7,217 nucleotides of DNA, taken from the NCBI GenBank assembly GCA_964555675.1, contig CAZKTU010000298.1:1-7217 (forward strand), given 5' to 3'. The first letter of the stretch is position 1. The number at the start of each line of letters is the position of its first letter. Made by a program: the position numbers and the translations under genes. Below the pieces are notes generated by a model, which had not been told where the DNA came from, did no database searches, and saw nothing but the letters and a program-made list of their open reading frames with translations. This stretch comes from CAIWXH01 sp964555675. GTDB taxonomy: Bacteria; Chloroflexota; Chloroflexia; Chloroflexales; Chloroflexaceae. Positions 6,021 to 7,217 of this stretch are shown piece after piece.

Positions 6021-6046
6021 GTAACCGGGGCGTAACTATCCCCGGT
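6021..6046 (+). promoter_or_regulatory. Hairpin and spaced GTAAC repeats upstream of the PHA genes
   Basis: ACCGGGG (6024-6030) and CCCCGGT (6040-6046) form a perfect 7-bp inverted repeat with a 9-nt loop. Within it, GTAAC occurs at 6021-6025 and again at 6032-6036, one helical turn (11 bp) apart, a spacing typical of OmpR/PhoB-type direct-repeat sites. No T tract follows, so it is not a normal terminator. It could be a regulator site or an mRNA leader structure for the phasin-phaC unit. I do not see a convincing -35/-10 pair for these genes; GATAAA (6055-6060) is a weak -10 candidate. Confidence 0.35.
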
Positions 6047-6112
6047 ACCCTACGGATAAAGATGCACCCTGGGAACGCGTGTCCCCCGCGCGCCGTCAAA
6101 GGAGACCCCTAT

Positions 6113-6550
6113 ATGAGCCAGAACGCGACTGACGGGTACGACCCTAACGACCCGTTCGGCACCTGGCGCACCATCCGCGACGCCAATCTGGATGCCTGGG
6201 CCAAAGGCATGACCTCGTTTGTGAACACCGAGGCCTTTGCCAAGGCGATTGGCATGCAGCTCGACTCGCTCCTGGCCGCCTCGGCGCCTGCCCAGAAGGT
6301 CGTCCAGCAGTACATGGAGACCTACCTCGCCCAGGTCAATATGCCATCGCGCGGCGAGGTGGTGAGCCTCGCGCAGCGGCTCACCAACATCGAGCTGCGC
6401 CTCGACGACATGCAGGCCCAGCTCGATGATGTGCTGGCCGCGCTTCGCGCCCTGGCCGCCTCCCCCGTCGCCGCCCCGGTCTTCGAGGCGACCAGCGGCG
6501 AAGAGAAGCCTGCCGCGCCGCGCCGCACCCGCAAGGTGACCACCGGTTAG
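6113..6550 (+). CDS. PhaE/PhaR-like phasin subunit of PHA synthase
   Basis: A 145-residue protein just upstream of phaC. It opens with DPNDPFGTWRTIRDANLDAWAKGM (10-33), a helical stretch like the start of PHA-associated phasins. A second helical part follows (40-75), then VNMPSRGEVVSLAQRLTNIELRLDDMQAQLDDVL (75-108). The Pro-Ser-Arg-x-Glu-Val start and following coiled coil match the C-terminal signature of PhaE/PhaR subunits. The tail (117-145) is Ala/Pro-rich and ends in a basic RRTRKVTTG. Class III PhaE is usually about twice this length, while class IV PhaR is closer, so it may be a PhaR-like or stand-alone phasin. The role would be to activate PhaC or coat the granule surface. AAAGGAG (6098-6104) with an 8-nt gap picks this ATG; the in-frame extension back to 5975 lacks such a site. 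phaC follows after 24 nt, indicating an operon. Confidence 0.8.
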   Translation: MSQNATDGYDPNDPFGTWRTIRDANLDAWAKGMTSFVNTEAFAKAIGMQLDSLLAASAPAQKVVQQYMETYLAQVNMPSRGEVVSLAQRLTNIELRLDDMQAQLDDVLAALRALAASPVAAPVFEATSGEEKPAAPRRTRKVTTG

Positions 6551-6574
6551 CGACTACGAAAAGGGGAGCCGCGA

Positions 6575-7217
6575 ATGACTACTGAGAGCCCCGCCTCGCT
6601 CGATGTCGAGGTGATGACGAAGAAGCTCTACGAAGAGATGGAGCGCCTTGGCAAGAGCACCGAGACCTATGCCAAGATTGCCGCGAGCCGCATGAATGTC
6701 CAGATCGGCCAGACGCCCAAAGAGCAGATCTGGGCGCTCAACAAGATGCGGCTGTTCCACTTCTACCCCCAGACTCCGCCCGAGCAGCGCAAGGGCATCC
6801 CCCTGCTGCTGGTCTTCGCGCTGATCAACCGGCCCGATATCTTCGACCTGCGGCCCGGAAACAGCTTCGTCGAGTACATGGTCAAGCAGGGCTACGACGT
6901 CTACATGCTCGACTGGGGCCGCCCCGGCCTCGAGGACTCCGGCTACGACTTCGAGGACTACGCCCTCAAGTTCCTCCCCCGGGTGATTCGGGCGGTGCAG
7001 CGCCACTCGGGCTCGCGCGAGTTCAGCCTGTGCGGCTGGTGCATCGGGGCCATGATCACGACGCTCTATGCGGCCATGCGCCCGGACGACGGCCTGCGCA
7101 ACCTGGTGCTGCTCACGGCGCCTCTCGACTTCACCGACAAAGAGGCCGGCCCCTACAACCGCTGGCTGAACACCGAGTTCTACAACGTCGACGAGCTGGT
7201 GCGCCAGTACGGCAATG
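6575..7217 (+). CDS. phaC: PHA synthase PhaC (class III/IV type), N-terminal part
   Basis: Only the first 214 residues are present; the gene runs off the right edge. PhaC polymerises hydroxyacyl-CoA into polyhydroxyalkanoate at the granule surface. Seen here: an alpha/beta-hydrolase core with PLLLVFALINRPDIFDLRPGNSFVEYMVKQGYDVYMLDWG (76-115), a strongly PhaC-like block; EDYALKFLPRVIRAV (127-141); and the nucleophile elbow GWCIG (154-158) with catalytic C156 in place of the serine of lipases. TAPLDF (181-186) follows as in the family. The cysteine position and the short N terminus fit class III/IV synthases of about 355 residues rather than the longer classes I and II. The usual glycine after the elbow is alanine (GWCIGA). 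The catalytic Asp and His lie beyond the window. AAGGGGAG (6561-6568) sits 6 nt before the ATG. The gene is preceded by its phasin-like partner. Confidence 0.95.
   Translation, partial: MTTESPASLDVEVMTKKLYEEMERLGKSTETYAKIAASRMNVQIGQTPKEQIWALNKMRLFHFYPQTPPEQRKGIPLLLVFALINRPDIFDLRPGNSFVEYMVKQGYDVYMLDWGRPGLEDSGYDFEDYALKFLPRVIRAVQRHSGSREFSLCGWCIGAMITTLYAAMRPDDGLRNLVLLTAPLDFTDKEAGPYNRWLNTEFYNVDELVRQYGN

Noticed and set aside
5975..6112. A 46-codon N-terminal extension of the phasin-like subunit
   Set aside because: It runs through the hairpin region and the sdpR promoter, and the AAAGGAG at 6098-6104 points to the ATG at 6113.
6554..7006. A 150-codon minus-strand frame opposite phaC
   Set aside because: An antisense shadow; the plus-strand frame shows the PhaC elbow GWCIG and flanking conserved blocks.

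Overview
This is a GC-rich bacterial window with short intergenic gaps. The protein set and its flavour suggest a member of the Chloroflexota, perhaps a filamentous Chloroflexales-type bacterium, but that placement is inference from remembered protein resemblance and not from a marker gene. No rRNA, tRNA, CRISPR array, insertion sequence or phage gene is visible. I find eight genes: seven complete and one cut by the right edge.

Layout from left to right. (1) 1-53 is a short leader with a heptanucleotide tandem repeat, followed by a complete sensor histidine kinase on + (54-1538). (2) Convergent to it is an M3-family zinc oligoendopeptidase on - (1587-3293). (3) A 115-bp divergent gap (3294-3408) holds overlapping -10 elements for the two strands. 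It leads into a two-gene + operon: a Yip1-like polytopic membrane protein (3409-4017) overlapping by ATGA a membrane-anchored alpha/beta hydrolase (4014-5084). (4) On -, an ArsR-type SdpR-like repressor (5611-5925) overlaps by 8 bp an SdpI-like membrane protein (4968-5618). The 3' end of sdpI overlaps the hydrolase gene antisense by 117 bp. (5) A second divergent region (5926-6112) carries a good promoter, an imperfect 22-bp palindrome and a three-codon upstream ORF for sdpR, and a GC-rich hairpin in front of the + genes. (6) A polyhydroxyalkanoate (PHA) unit follows on +: a short PhaE/PhaR-like phasin subunit (6113-6550) and the start of a PHA synthase phaC (6575 to the edge), with its catalytic cysteine in view.

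How the genes may work together. The kinase would sense an extracytoplasmic signal and signal to a response regulator probably encoded just upstream, outside the window. The peptidase is a cytoplasmic peptide-turnover enzyme. The Yip1-like protein and the hydrolase look translationally coupled and probably act together at the membrane on an unknown substrate; this is the least understood unit here. SdpR/SdpI form a regulator-membrane receptor pair without an adjacent SdpC-type toxin gene. The phasin-like subunit and PhaC would make and organise PHA carbon-storage granules. Most of the window is ordinary. The points that deserve a second look are the Yip1-hydrolase pair, the sdpR leader, the tail-to-tail coding overlap and the overlapping divergent promoters.
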